NCBI GenBank assembly: GCA_001404055.1
Contig: CXTY01000008.1
Span: 1 to 64,000, forward strand
DNA from: Roseibium album
GTDB taxonomy: Bacteria > Pseudomonadota > Alphaproteobacteria > Rhizobiales > Stappiaceae
Direction of reading: 5' to 3'
DNA: 64,000 bases
Shown piece after piece: positions 52,199 through 60,329 of this stretch (position 1 is its first letter; the number at the start of each line of letters is the position of its first letter). Made by a program: the position numbers and the translations under genes. Under the pieces are notes generated by a model. The model saw only the letters and a program-made list of their open reading frames with translations. It was not told where the DNA came from and searched no databases.

Positions 52199-53142
52199 CT
52201 TGCCCTCTTTTGCCAGGCTAGAAGCGGCTTCATGGCAAGCTTCACGGCATAGGTGGAAAGGGTGCCAAGGCCGCCGATGACAAGCATGCCAACGACAATG
52301 TCGGGATAATTGATAAGCGAATAAGCATCCCAGGTGAAATATCCGATACCGTACTGGCCAGAAATGATTTCTCCCGCAAGCAGCGAAAACCAGCTCACAC
52401 CCATGCCAATGGCTAATCCCGCGGCGATACTCGGCAAGGCTGATGGCAAAATGACGTGCCAGAAAATCTGCAACTGTGAAGCACCAAGAGATTTCGCTGC
52501 ACGAACAAGAACTTCCGGCGTCTGTTCAACGCCATGCAATGTGTTCAGAACTATTGGAAAGAGGGCTCCAAGCAGGGTGATGTATATGATCGACGCTTCT
52601 TCAGTTGGCCACATCAGGATGGCGAGCGGGATCCAGGCGACCGCTGGAATTGGCCGAAGCACCTCGATATAGGGATATATCAGAGAACGGACCAATTTGG
52701 ATCTGCCCATGAACACACCTGCTGCAATTCCGATGACAGCGGCGGTGATGTACCCAGTCAGAATTCTCTGCATCGACACGCCGATGTGGATATAGAATTC
52801 CGTGTCACCGAGATGGGTCCAGAATGCGGAAAAGACCTTGGCTGGTGAGGGGACATTTTGAAAATTGATATAGAAATCTACCTTGTAGGACGTTGCGAGG
52901 TGCCATACCAGCAGCCCCAAAGTCAGGGAAACGAGGCTTAGAAAAATGGTCGTTGCGTTTCTTCTCAGTTCATCTGCGGCCTGCGAAAGTAGCGCGCCGA
53001 GGGCCTTTGCTACATCTTCACCCGAAAGCCCGGAAACATGTGTGTATACGGCCTCCTTTTCGACCCCCGTTGCCTTTTCAACAGGTTCAGGATCGACCGT
53101 TTTGTCGTCAATTGCGTTAGCAACCCGCCCCAACTTACTCAT
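52195..53142 (-). CDS. nitrate/sulfonate/taurine-type ABC transporter permease
   Basis: Inner-membrane permease of 315 residues (SsuC/TauC/NrtB class). A long cytoplasmic N terminus (about 70 residues) precedes six helices. Family marks are PSPAKVFSAFW, EVLRPIPAVAWIPLAI and the EAA coupling loop LVRAAKSLGASQLQIFWHVILPSALPSI. It pairs with the receptor at 53239 and the ATPase at 50634. The 96-base gap to the receptor gene holds a strong hairpin. Confidence 0.92.
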   Translation of the reverse strand: MSKLGRVANAIDDKTVDPEPVEKATGVEKEAVYTHVSGLSGEDVAKALGALLSQAADELRRNATTIFLSLVSLTLGLLVWHLATSYKVDFYINFQNVPSPAKVFSAFWTHLGDTEFYIHIGVSMQRILTGYITAAVIGIAAGVFMGRSKLVRSLIYPYIEVLRPIPAVAWIPLAILMWPTEEASIIYITLLGALFPIVLNTLHGVEQTPEVLVRAAKSLGASQLQIFWHVILPSALPSIAAGLAIGMGVSWFSLLAGEIISGQYGIGYFTWDAYSLINYPDIVVGMLVIGGLGTLSTYAVKLAMKPLLAWQKRAR

Positions 53143-53200
53143 TCAACTCTCCCTCAAAATCTTCGGCATTTGCGTTGTCCCGCATGCCGGATCAATTTGG

Positions 53201-53226
53201 GCGCGCCGCGGTCGCCCGCGGCGCGC
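53201..53226 (-). promoter_or_regulatory. perfect GC hairpin between receptor and permease genes
   Basis: An 11-bp perfect stem of G and C only (53201-53211 with 53216-53226) closes a four-base loop, just after the receptor stop on the minus strand. No T run follows. It probably blocks exonuclease decay of the receptor mRNA or attenuates downstream expression. Confidence 0.65.
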
Positions 53227-53238
53227 TTCGTTGTCAAA

Positions 53239-54615
53239 TCAATCGGTTGGGATAAATGCCGCGACTGCAGTTGGTAGATCGACAAGGTCGCCATTCACTT
53301 CAGCCGCATAGGCTTCCGCATCAGGCTTACGCAGGAACGTTTCATAAGCTCCGTCCTTGCCGACTACGAAATAGGCGGTCTTTCCGAAGAGCTTGAGCCC
53401 GGTCGCCTTGTCGTAAACATATGTGGCGTTCAGCTTGGCTCCTGTGCCCTGGAATTCGGCAATCGCCGTGAGGAATTCCGGATAGGACTCATATTTCAGG
53501 ATACCGTCACGTGAGTGCCAGATTTCTGCAGGAAGTCCGGCGTTGGCAACCTCTGGGTCGACGACGGTCGTCTTGTCGGTTTCGTAATCCATGCCGAGAT
53601 CGGCATAGGCCGCCTTGATATAGTCTTCCGTTATCCAGGCGTCGAAATCGAGCGGTGGAATAGCCTTTTCCTTCACAAGCACCGTATGGTCGAATTTCAG
53701 GGCATCGACCCATTTGTCCTTGATGGTCGGATCAAGCGTCAGATGACCTCCGTTGGAAAAGTAGATGTAGAGGACTTCTTTCTCGACACCTGTCCACTTT
53801 TCCATGAGATCAACGGCTTCACTCGGATTTTCCTCGATCCATTTTCCAGCTTCGATGACAGATTTAAGGAAAGCTGTGACTACCTCCGGGTAATCCTCGG
53901 CAAAATCCTGACGAACGACAACGCCGTGCAAGTATGGAACACCTGCTTCACTGCCGTCATATATCTTGCGACCTGTACCCCGGAATTCCATGATTTCGGA
54001 CCAGGGGCAAAAATCGGAGTGTGCATCGATCTTTCCAGCTGCAATATTTGCAGCACCCACGGCCGGACTTTGGTTTTTCAGGGATATGTCTTCCGTGATA
54101 CCTGCGTCCTGCATGGCTTTTAAAAGCATGCCCCAGGCCGCGGAGCCGACCGGTGTTGAAACGGCTTTGCCCTTCAGTTGATCAAACGAGTAAATGTCAG
54201 ATTCAACTGGAACCACAACGGCGTTGCCACTGCCTTTGAGGTTGTATCCGGTGCCAGCGATGTAGAGCGTCCGTAGCGAATCCGTCGCCTGGAACTTTGC
54301 TCCGTTTACAATGAGTGGGTAGTCGCCCATCACACCGATGTTGAGCTTGTTTGCCATCATCTGGTTGGTGATTGGACCTCCAGAGGAGTAGTCCGCCCAG
54401 CTGATGTTGTAGTCGACGCCGGCATAGTCGCCGTCCTTGGGCAGGTTCTTTTCCAAGAGCCCAAGTTCTTTCACTACGATACCCGCAGTATAAGTGTCAG
54501 TGCACATGCTCTGGTGACCGATCGCAATGTCGATGGTTTTAGCCAGAGCCGGCATGCTTGGGAGAGACGCTGCAAGCGCAAGACCCAATCCAATTCCTAG
54601 TTTTGTGTGCTTCAT
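53239..54615 (-). CDS. sulfonate/nitrate-type ABC receptor with C-terminal NosL-like domain
   Basis: Periplasmic receptor of 458 residues. A Sec signal (residues 1 to about 25) is followed by an SsuA/TauA/NrtA-type fold to about residue 380 (VKELGLLEKNLP, GVMGDYPLIVNGAKFQ, GKAVSTPVGSAAWGMLLKA). The last 70 or so residues are extra: KTAYFVVGKDGAYETF and KPDAEAYAAEVNGDLVD resemble the C-terminal part of the copper chaperone NosL, although the NosL Cys is not present. A receptor fused to a NosL-like tail, in an operon with SCO and PCu(A)C, suggests a metal-bound ligand or a sensing role. Ligand unknown. Confidence 0.85.
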   Translation of the reverse strand: MKHTKLGIGLGLALAASLPSMPALAKTIDIAIGHQSMCTDTYTAGIVVKELGLLEKNLPKDGDYAGVDYNISWADYSSGGPITNQMMANKLNIGVMGDYPLIVNGAKFQATDSLRTLYIAGTGYNLKGSGNAVVVPVESDIYSFDQLKGKAVSTPVGSAAWGMLLKAMQDAGITEDISLKNQSPAVGAANIAAGKIDAHSDFCPWSEIMEFRGTGRKIYDGSEAGVPYLHGVVVRQDFAEDYPEVVTAFLKSVIEAGKWIEENPSEAVDLMEKWTGVEKEVLYIYFSNGGHLTLDPTIKDKWVDALKFDHTVLVKEKAIPPLDFDAWITEDYIKAAYADLGMDYETDKTTVVDPEVANAGLPAEIWHSRDGILKYESYPEFLTAIAEFQGTGAKLNATYVYDKATGLKLFGKTAYFVVGKDGAYETFLRKPDAEAYAAEVNGDLVDLPTAVAAFIPTD

Positions 54616-55019
54616 AACTTTCCCTCAAGTAGTGCCGCCTATCTCAGGACGGTTTCATTGGCGCAAAAGGCGTGCCAAACTTCAGGAAGGTTTTGCGTGG
54701 TTCCTCTTAATCTATTGAAATAACTGATTTTTATTAGTGAGAAATTTTCTACTAGCGGAACTTGTTAAAATCCGACTTTTTTGCTGACGCACACCGGAGA
54801 TGCAGATTGCGCGGAAAGTGTGCACTGCAGCAAGCAAACCCTTAATACAAGTTGGAATAACCTGTATTAGCCAGTCGCGTGACAAGCACGCTAATGGTTC
54901 TGCGATAAATTGAACGTGAGCTTAGGCATGTGGTTTCATTCAGGTTCTTGTGAAAAGAACATGCCGGAATGTTTCAGCCAAGTGTTTGGCATGTGCACTG
55001 TACTTGAAATTACAACTAA
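54616..55019. other. intergenic promoter region upstream of ABC receptor gene
   Basis: These 404 A/T-rich bases separate the TlpA-like gene from the ABC receptor gene, both on the minus strand, so the ABC/copper half probably has its own promoter here. The main feature is the palindrome at 54844-54868. Nothing coding was found; the open frame at 54527-54718 on the plus strand is antisense to the receptor signal peptide. Confidence 0.5.
54844..54868. promoter_or_regulatory. 10-bp inverted repeat, candidate GntR/UTRA operator
   Basis: AATACAAGTT (54844-54853) and AACCTGTATT (54859-54868) are inverted repeats with one mismatch and a five-base spacer. They lie about 230 bases before the ABC receptor start. 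A dimeric GntR/UTRA protein is encoded just upstream at 55550 and is the best candidate binder. Confidence 0.55.
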
Positions 55020-55556
55020 TCAGCTGATTGATCTGAGACCAGATATCATGTCTGGAGAATCCCATACCCGTTCACCGATGGCGCCATAAACGACAGTTCC
55101 AGTGCCATCCAAAATATAGGTAACCGGTAAACCCCGGACATACCACTTGCTCGGCAGGACACTGTCTTTGTCCAGAAGTATGGGCATACCTTCGTGATCA
55201 ATTTGTTCGAGAAAGGACTGTATCCGCTGTTCTCTGTCTCCGACATTAATGGCCAGAACCGCAAATTGTTCTGATCCAAGAGCACGGCTCAAACGCGCTA
55301 GGCTTGGCATTTCCTTTCGGCAGGGCGGGCACCAGCTTGCCCAGAATGAAATGACGACCGTTTTGCCTCTGTAGTCTGCCAACCTGTGCTCTGCCCCGTT
55401 CAAATCAGGAATATTGAGTTCCGGTGCATTGATTGCCACAGGTGGAGAAATCAGCCCTAAATGGCGCAGGTCTGGCTCGCTGGCGGCTGCATGGAGATTA
55501 GCGCTCGCCAAAACAGCACATCCGCCCAAGAAATTCCGCCGGTTTATTCTTACCAT
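55020..55556 (-). CDS. TlpA/ResA-like thiol-disulfide oxidoreductase
   Basis: Exported thioredoxin-fold protein of 178 residues. The N terminus has a twin-arginine-like signal (INRRNFLGGCAVLA). The active site is WCPPC with Cys76 and Cys79, and the cis-Pro loop is in VRGLPVTYILD. TlpA/ResA proteins reduce apocytochrome c or the Cu-binding thiols of SCO/CuA; both target types are encoded in this gene train. It overlaps the GntR/UTRA gene by seven bases. Confidence 0.9.
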   Translation of the reverse strand: MVRINRRNFLGGCAVLASANLHAAASEPDLRHLGLISPPVAINAPELNIPDLNGAEHRLADYRGKTVVISFWASWCPPCRKEMPSLARLSRALGSEQFAVLAINVGDREQRIQSFLEQIDHEGMPILLDKDSVLPSKWYVRGLPVTYILDGTGTVVYGAIGERVWDSPDMISGLRSIS

Positions 55557-56353
55557 CTTGGTACCCTGATTTTAAACTGGTGATTGTCCGGACGCACGTA
55601 AAGGTATTCGAAATCGATCGGCATTCCGGATACGTCATGGGTGAGGCGTTCAGTGCGAATGGCAACTTCACCTGCTTTCACGCCGAGAAGACGGCCAATT
55701 TCGACCTCTACCGGTACAACCGACATCGTTATGTCCGCGAATGAGATCTCAACGCCAAGTTCGGTTTCTATGAGCGTAAAGATATCTGAATGTGGCAAAT
55801 CCAGCGTTAGAAGAGCCCGCCCGATATGTATTGGAAAAAAACTCACATCGACGCTCATTGTTTCTTCGGCTGCAATGCGAACGCGCCGAATTTTGACGAC
55901 TTCCTCTCCACGTTTCAGTTTTAAGGCAGATACGACAGCAGTCGGTGCTTGAACAATTTCAGCAGACAGGATTTCGGAACGTGTTTCGACACCGAGCGGT
56001 GCCATTAGCTCCCCGAACCCTTGCAATCTGCCGAGGTCCTGGACAGCCTGCAGGGTGCAGACAAAATAGCCCTTCCCTTGATGCCCAACGATAAGGTTTG
56101 CATCTCTTAAAACATTCAGGGCCAGCCGGATGGTGACCCGGCTGACCCTGAAATGTTTCATCAATGTGCTTTCGCTTGGCAGGTAACTGCCGGGCGGGTA
56201 GTCCCCTGTGAGAATGGCATCCATCACTTGGTTGCCGATTTCCTGATATTTGGGTAGACGGGAAGAGGCCGTTGGCGACTGGTGGGCTTCACGCCAGAGA
56301 CTTCCGTCATGCGCTAGTTTTGGATTTGTCACCTGATCTGCCGGTCCGGCCAC
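55550..56353 (-). CDS. GntR-family regulator with UTRA domain
   Basis: Regulator of 267 residues, HutC subfamily. The N-terminal winged helix spans about 35-105 (YPPGSYLPSESTLMKHFRVSRVTIRLALNVLRD) and the UTRA ligand domain about 120-260 (KIRRVRIAAEETMSVDVSFFP, TERLTHDVSGMPIDFEYLYVRPD). UTRA domains bind small polar ligands. Its position between the AprA-like genes and the ABC/copper genes makes it the likely local regulator. The first 30 residues are poorly conserved, and a start nearer to the wing is possible. Confidence 0.88.
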   Translation of the reverse strand: MAGPADQVTNPKLAHDGSLWREAHQSPTASSRLPKYQEIGNQVMDAILTGDYPPGSYLPSESTLMKHFRVSRVTIRLALNVLRDANLIVGHQGKGYFVCTLQAVQDLGRLQGFGELMAPLGVETRSEILSAEIVQAPTAVVSALKLKRGEEVVKIRRVRIAAEETMSVDVSFFPIHIGRALLTLDLPHSDIFTLIETELGVEISFADITMSVVPVEVEIGRLLGVKAGEVAIRTERLTHDVSGMPIDFEYLYVRPDNHQFKIRVPRW

Positions 56354-56395
56354 GAGCTGCCTCTCCCCTTGTCAGCATGCTGCGATGCAGCATTA

Positions 56396-57349
56396 TTACC
56401 CAATTCTGCCCAAAGCCCAACGAACATTTTTGCGAACGTCCGGATCTGGGTCATCAACCAGTTTCTCGAGGTAAGGCAACGCGGCTTTGTTTGCGATCTC
56501 TCCGAGTGCAGCAGCTGCCTCTTTGCGCAGATTGGAAGTCTGTTCGCCGAGCTGAGCACCAATCTTCTCGATTGCCTCTACGACTTTAAGTTTACCCAGA
56601 CTGCGCGTTGCCTTGACCCGAACCTGCCAATAAGGGTCGTCAAGCAATGGAATCAGCAGCTTGGTGTCATCTCCCACAAAAAATTTGCCCAGTACTTCGG
56701 CCGCAATTTCACGCACAGCCCAGTTTTCGTCTCCAAGTGCGGCGAGCAAGGCATCTTTTGCGTGAGAAGATTTGGAAAAGGCAAGCGCCCCAACAGCAGT
56801 ACGTCTGACTTCGGGATCAGAGTCCCGACAGGAAGCAATCAGCGCCGGAAGTGCGTCCTCGGTTTGAAGATAACCTACGACCCCGACGGCTTGTATTCTG
56901 ACTGCAGAAACAGGATCCTTCATTGCTTCGATCCCGTTGGCCAGCGCATCTGGTCGGCGCAATTGTTTCAGACCGAGAAGCGCACCCATTCTGACTTTTT
57001 CGCTTTCATGCGCAGTCAGTTCCAGAAGAGGATCGGCTGACTTCGGATCTTTCAATTCCGAAAGACTATAGGTTGCCGCCTGGGAAACGCGATCATCTGC
57101 GTCCTGAAGCAAGAGGCAAAGAGCAGATGAGGTCTCGACCCCGTCAAACTCGCCAAAGGCGATTGCTGCCTGCAAACGCACTTCAGGGCTCGCGTCCTTG
57201 ACCGTTGTGGCGATCAGCGAAATTGCCTCCGGGTCAGCCGTATCAGCCAATTCCATCACAGCGACCCGCCGCACAGCAGCGTCCGGATCAGCCAGTTTCT
57301 CGGCCAACAACCCAAAGTCACTTTCATCTTCGAAGGGTTCGAATACCAT
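56396..57349 (-). CDS. HEAT-repeat protein
   Basis: Protein of 317 residues built almost wholly from about nine to ten HEAT repeats of the PBS-lyase type, each near 31 residues (for example DPDAAVRRVAVMELADTAD, EVRLQAAIAFGEFDG, WAVREIAAEVLGKF, WQVRVKATRSLGKL, DPDVRKNVRWALGRIG). No signal peptide or enzyme motif is seen. Such solenoids act as scaffolds or as cofactor/chromophore lyase subunits. It lies ten bases after the short ferredoxin gene and may assemble or bridge the ferredoxin and AprA-like flavoprotein. Confidence 0.88.
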   Translation of the reverse strand: MVFEPFEDESDFGLLAEKLADPDAAVRRVAVMELADTADPEAISLIATTVKDASPEVRLQAAIAFGEFDGVETSSALCLLLQDADDRVSQAATYSLSELKDPKSADPLLELTAHESEKVRMGALLGLKQLRRPDALANGIEAMKDPVSAVRIQAVGVVGYLQTEDALPALIASCRDSDPEVRRTAVGALAFSKSSHAKDALLAALGDENWAVREIAAEVLGKFFVGDDTKLLIPLLDDPYWQVRVKATRSLGKLKVVEAIEKIGAQLGEQTSNLRKEAAAALGEIANKAALPYLEKLVDDPDPDVRKNVRWALGRIG

Positions 57350-57359
57350 TGATCCCTCC

Positions 57360-57593
57360 TCAGCGCAGCAAATAGGGAATATTTACGGTGACGGCGTCGG
57401 TCGGGCAATCTGCCTCACACGGCATGCAATACCAGCATTCGTCATACTTCATGTAGGCTTTGCCCGTCAGATCGCTGATACGCAAAACGTCAAGCGGACA
57501 AACGTCAACACAGACAGTGCAGCCCTTGTCGGCAATGCACTTTTCGTCATCGACCAGTACAGGCACTGATGTAGGTGTATTGGCTAAAGGCAT
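57360..57593 (-). CDS. AprB-like 2[4Fe-4S] ferredoxin
   Basis: Iron-sulfur protein of 77 residues with two cysteine groups, CIADKGCTVCVDVCP and CWYCMPCEADCP, giving two [4Fe-4S] clusters. The CxxxxxCxxC form of the first group is the one used by AprB. It is only about half the length of AprB and lacks the C-terminal arm that wraps AprA. It is 23 bases downstream of the AprA-like gene and is surely its electron-transfer partner. Confidence 0.9.
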   Translation of the reverse strand: MPLANTPTSVPVLVDDEKCIADKGCTVCVDVCPLDVLRISDLTGKAYMKYDECWYCMPCEADCPTDAVTVNIPYLLR

Positions 57594-57616
57594 TAGTAGT
57601 CTCCGTGTTATTGTCT

Positions 57617-59353
57617 TCAGGCCTGAGCAGTAATGCGTTGATTGTAATAAGCGTCCTTTTCATCCTCGGCGATCGGGATGATGTAGGGTGCAACAGCACG
57701 TTTTTCGCAGGCCATGGCGTCATTCTGTTTTGACAGCAGAACGTGGCATTTCCAGTCTTCGTCGTTCGACTCTGGATAATCGGGACGCCAGTGATAGAGA
57801 CCCCAGCGGCTCTCGGTCCGATACAAAGATGCAAAGGCGGCCATGTCTGCACAGTCCAGAATGCTGGCAACTTCCATGGAACGCATCAGCTCATGAGCGT
57901 CGCGCGCCATCATCTGTGTTTCCATGTCAGAGCGCACTTCTGCGAGACGCTCCTGGCAAAGTTCGTATTTTGCGGTCACCTTTGGCGGCTGCAGATAGTC
58001 GTTCACCAGACGCCGGATTTTGTATTCGATCTGATTGGGCGGCAGACCATCCTCGCGCTTTGTCGGTGCAAGGACGCGTTCCTGTTCAAGTGTGATTGCA
58101 GCTTCATCGAAGTCTTCAAAATCAACGTCTGCTGCATAATCGATAGCGTGTTCGCCCGCGATAGCACCGTTCGTAAATGCGCCCAGCATATAGTTATGAG
58201 GAACGCTTGCCATGTCTCCGGCGGCATAAAGACCGGGCACGGTGGTGCGGGCGAACTCGTCAACATAAACCCCTGATGCGGAATGACCCGAACAGAATCC
58301 GATCTCAGAGATATGCATTTCGATCATCTTGTCGGAGTATTTTGTTCCGCGTTGTTCGTGGAAACGGCCGCGGGTTGGTCTCTCAACCGTGTGCAGGATA
58401 TGTTCAATATGGTTGGCGGTATCCTCGTGCAGATGGTTGAGCTTCAAGTACACAGGCCCTTTGCCTGATTGCAGTTCATTATAGAATTCCTGCATCATCT
58501 GACCTGACCAGTAGTCACATTCGATAAATCGCTCGTTCTTGGAGTTTGCTGTGTATCCACCGAAGGGGCCGGCTACATAAGCACATGCCGGTCCATTATA
58601 GTCTTTGATCAAAGGGTTGATCTGGAAACACTCCAGATTGGCGAGTTTGGCTCCGGCGTGATAGGCCATTGAGTATCCTTCGCCAGAATTGGTGGGATTC
58701 TCATAAGTGCCATAGAGATATCCCGACGTCGGGAGACCAAGTCGACCCGCAGCCCCCATACACATGATCACCGCTTTCGCCTTGATCACCAGAAACTCGC
58801 CTGAGCGGGTATTCACCGCAATTGCTCCGGCCGCACGACCGCTTTTCCCGGTAAGAAGACGTGTCGCCATATAACGGTTGGAAATCAGGACACGCGCGCG
58901 CCGAAGTTGGCGATAAAGTGCCTTTTTGACAGTGTCGCCGTTGGGCATGGGCAAGACGTAAGTGCCGATATGATGCACCTTCTTGACATCATATTCGCCG
59001 TTATCATCTTTCTGGAAACGAATGCCGAACTGGTCCAGTTCCTCGATGATCGAATAGCAATTTTGCGCATACTTATAAACAGCAGCCTGATCGCAGATGC
59101 CATCGTTCGCGATGGTGATTTCCTTGGTATATTGCTCCGGGGTTGAATGTCCCGGAATAACGGCATTGTTCAACCCATCCATGCCCATGGAAATCGCACC
59201 AGAGCGCTTCACATTGGCCTTCTCCAACAAAATGACCTTGGCATTCGGGTTTTTCTTCCGTGCCCGATAAGCCGCCATCGGACCGGCCGTACCGCCGCCA
59301 ATGACCAGCAGGTCGCAATCTACTTCATTCATTCCTGCCCGAAGATCATCCAT
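57617..59353 (-). CDS. AprA-like FAD-dependent oxidoreductase (fumarate reductase/APS reductase superfamily)
   Basis: Cytoplasmic flavoprotein of 578 residues. The FAD dinucleotide motif is DLLVIGGGTAGPMAAYRARK, followed by EKANVKRSGAISMGMDGLNN, the AprA-like isoalloxazine region. GAAGRLGLPTSGYLYGTYENPTNSGEGYSMAYHAGA and VPGLYAAGDMASV follow the superfamily plan. It differs from dissimilatory APS reductase by about 50 missing residues and by its partner set (short ferredoxin, HEAT protein). The start at 59353 is chosen because GGAGAG precedes it; a TTG 12 bases upstream is possible. The substrate is unknown; sulfite/APS chemistry or another two-electron reaction is possible. Confidence 0.85.
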   Translation of the reverse strand: MDDLRAGMNEVDCDLLVIGGGTAGPMAAYRARKKNPNAKVILLEKANVKRSGAISMGMDGLNNAVIPGHSTPEQYTKEITIANDGICDQAAVYKYAQNCYSIIEELDQFGIRFQKDDNGEYDVKKVHHIGTYVLPMPNGDTVKKALYRQLRRARVLISNRYMATRLLTGKSGRAAGAIAVNTRSGEFLVIKAKAVIMCMGAAGRLGLPTSGYLYGTYENPTNSGEGYSMAYHAGAKLANLECFQINPLIKDYNGPACAYVAGPFGGYTANSKNERFIECDYWSGQMMQEFYNELQSGKGPVYLKLNHLHEDTANHIEHILHTVERPTRGRFHEQRGTKYSDKMIEMHISEIGFCSGHSASGVYVDEFARTTVPGLYAAGDMASVPHNYMLGAFTNGAIAGEHAIDYAADVDFEDFDEAAITLEQERVLAPTKREDGLPPNQIEYKIRRLVNDYLQPPKVTAKYELCQERLAEVRSDMETQMMARDAHELMRSMEVASILDCADMAAFASLYRTESRWGLYHWRPDYPESNDEDWKCHVLLSKQNDAMACEKRAVAPYIIPIAEDEKDAYYNQRITAQA

Positions 59354-59420
59354 GCCACTCTCCAATTTCTTCAGCGGTTGCCGACGAGGGTAGGTCCCGC
59401 CAGGCTGAACCGTCGGTCAA

Positions 59421-59861
59421 TTAATTGCTCTTCAGGAAATCGTCTGCCGTAAGCACCCGGTTGGCCGGTTCGATTTCAGAGCTTGCGGTCAGTTGTTGCA
59501 GGTAAGCCCAGGGGAAGATTCCGCGATCATATCCGTCGGAAAAAACAATATTGATGGCGTAGGCGCCTATCGGTTTGACGGCCACAATTTTCAGTTCATT
59601 CGAAATCGGAACATCAAGGCCCAGGAGACGCAGCTTCTTGCTACCGGCGGACTGACTGTTCGCCCGAAGGAAAGCGGCTGTGAAGGACGTATCGGCTCCG
59701 TCCGGCCAACTTAAATTTAGTTCTTTTCCATTTGCGAGAACGCGAATTTCTGTCGGTTGTCCCACCTCCAGCACATCCGGCCCGGTGGGCAATGGCCTGT
59801 CATTCGATTGCTTTGCAGTGGTCAAGGTTTCAGCTCCGTTTTTGGTCTGGAGCCAGGACAT
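59421..59861 (-). CDS. DUF971 (GBBH-like N-terminal) protein
   Basis: Protein of 146 residues with a DUF971 domain (about 35-130), recognisable by LRLLGLDVPISNELKIVAVKPIGAYAINIVFSDGYDRGIFPWAYLQQL split over two strands. In other proteins this small domain precedes butyrobetaine hydroxylase or accompanies Fe-S carrier (ApbC/Mrp) genes, and it can bind metal. It is the first gene of the minus-strand train, 67 bases before the AprA-like start, and may help Fe-S or partner assembly. A GTG at 59864 is an alternative start. Confidence 0.8.
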   Translation of the reverse strand: MSWLQTKNGAETLTTAKQSNDRPLPTGPDVLEVGQPTEIRVLANGKELNLSWPDGADTSFTAAFLRANSQSAGSKKLRLLGLDVPISNELKIVAVKPIGAYAINIVFSDGYDRGIFPWAYLQQLTASSEIEPANRVLTADDFLKSN

Positions 59862-59954
59862 CACGGCAAACGCTCAGCCAATAGCAACTAATTGACCGAC
59901 TGCGTGTGAAAGCTCGGCAATAACACGAAGAAGATCACCAGAAAGGAGAGGCTC

Positions 59955-60281
59955 ATGACATTTGTCGTCACCGACAATTGCATCAAGTGCAAATACACAG
60001 ACTGTGTCGAAGTTTGTCCGGTCGATTGCTTCTACGAAGGCGAGAACATGCTGGTCATTCACCCCGACGAATGCATCGATTGTGGTGTTTGCGAACCTGA
60101 GTGTCCGGCGGAAGCAATTCTTCCAGATACCGAGCCGGACGCCCAGAAGTGGTTGGGTCTGAACGCCAAATACGCCGCTCAATGGCCTGTGATTAGCGAA
60201 AAGATCAATCCTCTGCCTGAAGCCGAAGAGTGGAATGGCGTAGACGGCAAGCTTGAACATCTGAGTGAAAAAGCGGCCTGA
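59955..60281 (+). CDS. fdxA: FdxA-type seven-iron ferredoxin
   Basis: Soluble ferredoxin of 108 residues, the common FdxA length. The N-terminal [14 protein letters not shown] and the second [12 protein letters not shown] supply [3Fe-4S] and [4Fe-4S] clusters, and the C-terminal extension ([15 protein letters not shown]) is typical. It is divergent from the DUF971/AprA-like train across 93 bases and is followed by ferredoxin-NADP reductase, so it can carry electrons between NADPH and the AprA-like enzyme. Alphaproteobacteria often have a housekeeping fdxA elsewhere. Confidence 0.93.
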   Translation: MTFVVTDNCIKCKYTDCVEVCPVDCFYEGENMLVIHPDECIDCGVCEPECPAEAILPDTEPDAQKWLGLNAKYAAQWPVISEKINPLPEAEEWNGVDGKLEHLSEKAA

Positions 60282-60329
60282 TTTTTACACCCATCTTTGA
60301 GTTGCTTTTTCAAAATGAAAGAGGTTGCC

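Noticed and set aside
57360..59353. Dissimilatory APS reductase (aprBA) of sulfate reducers or sulfur oxidisers
   Set aside because: Gene order is reversed, the ferredoxin is half the length of AprB, the flavoprotein is shorter than AprA, and no ATP sulfurylase (sat) or membrane partner (qmo, aprM) is nearby.
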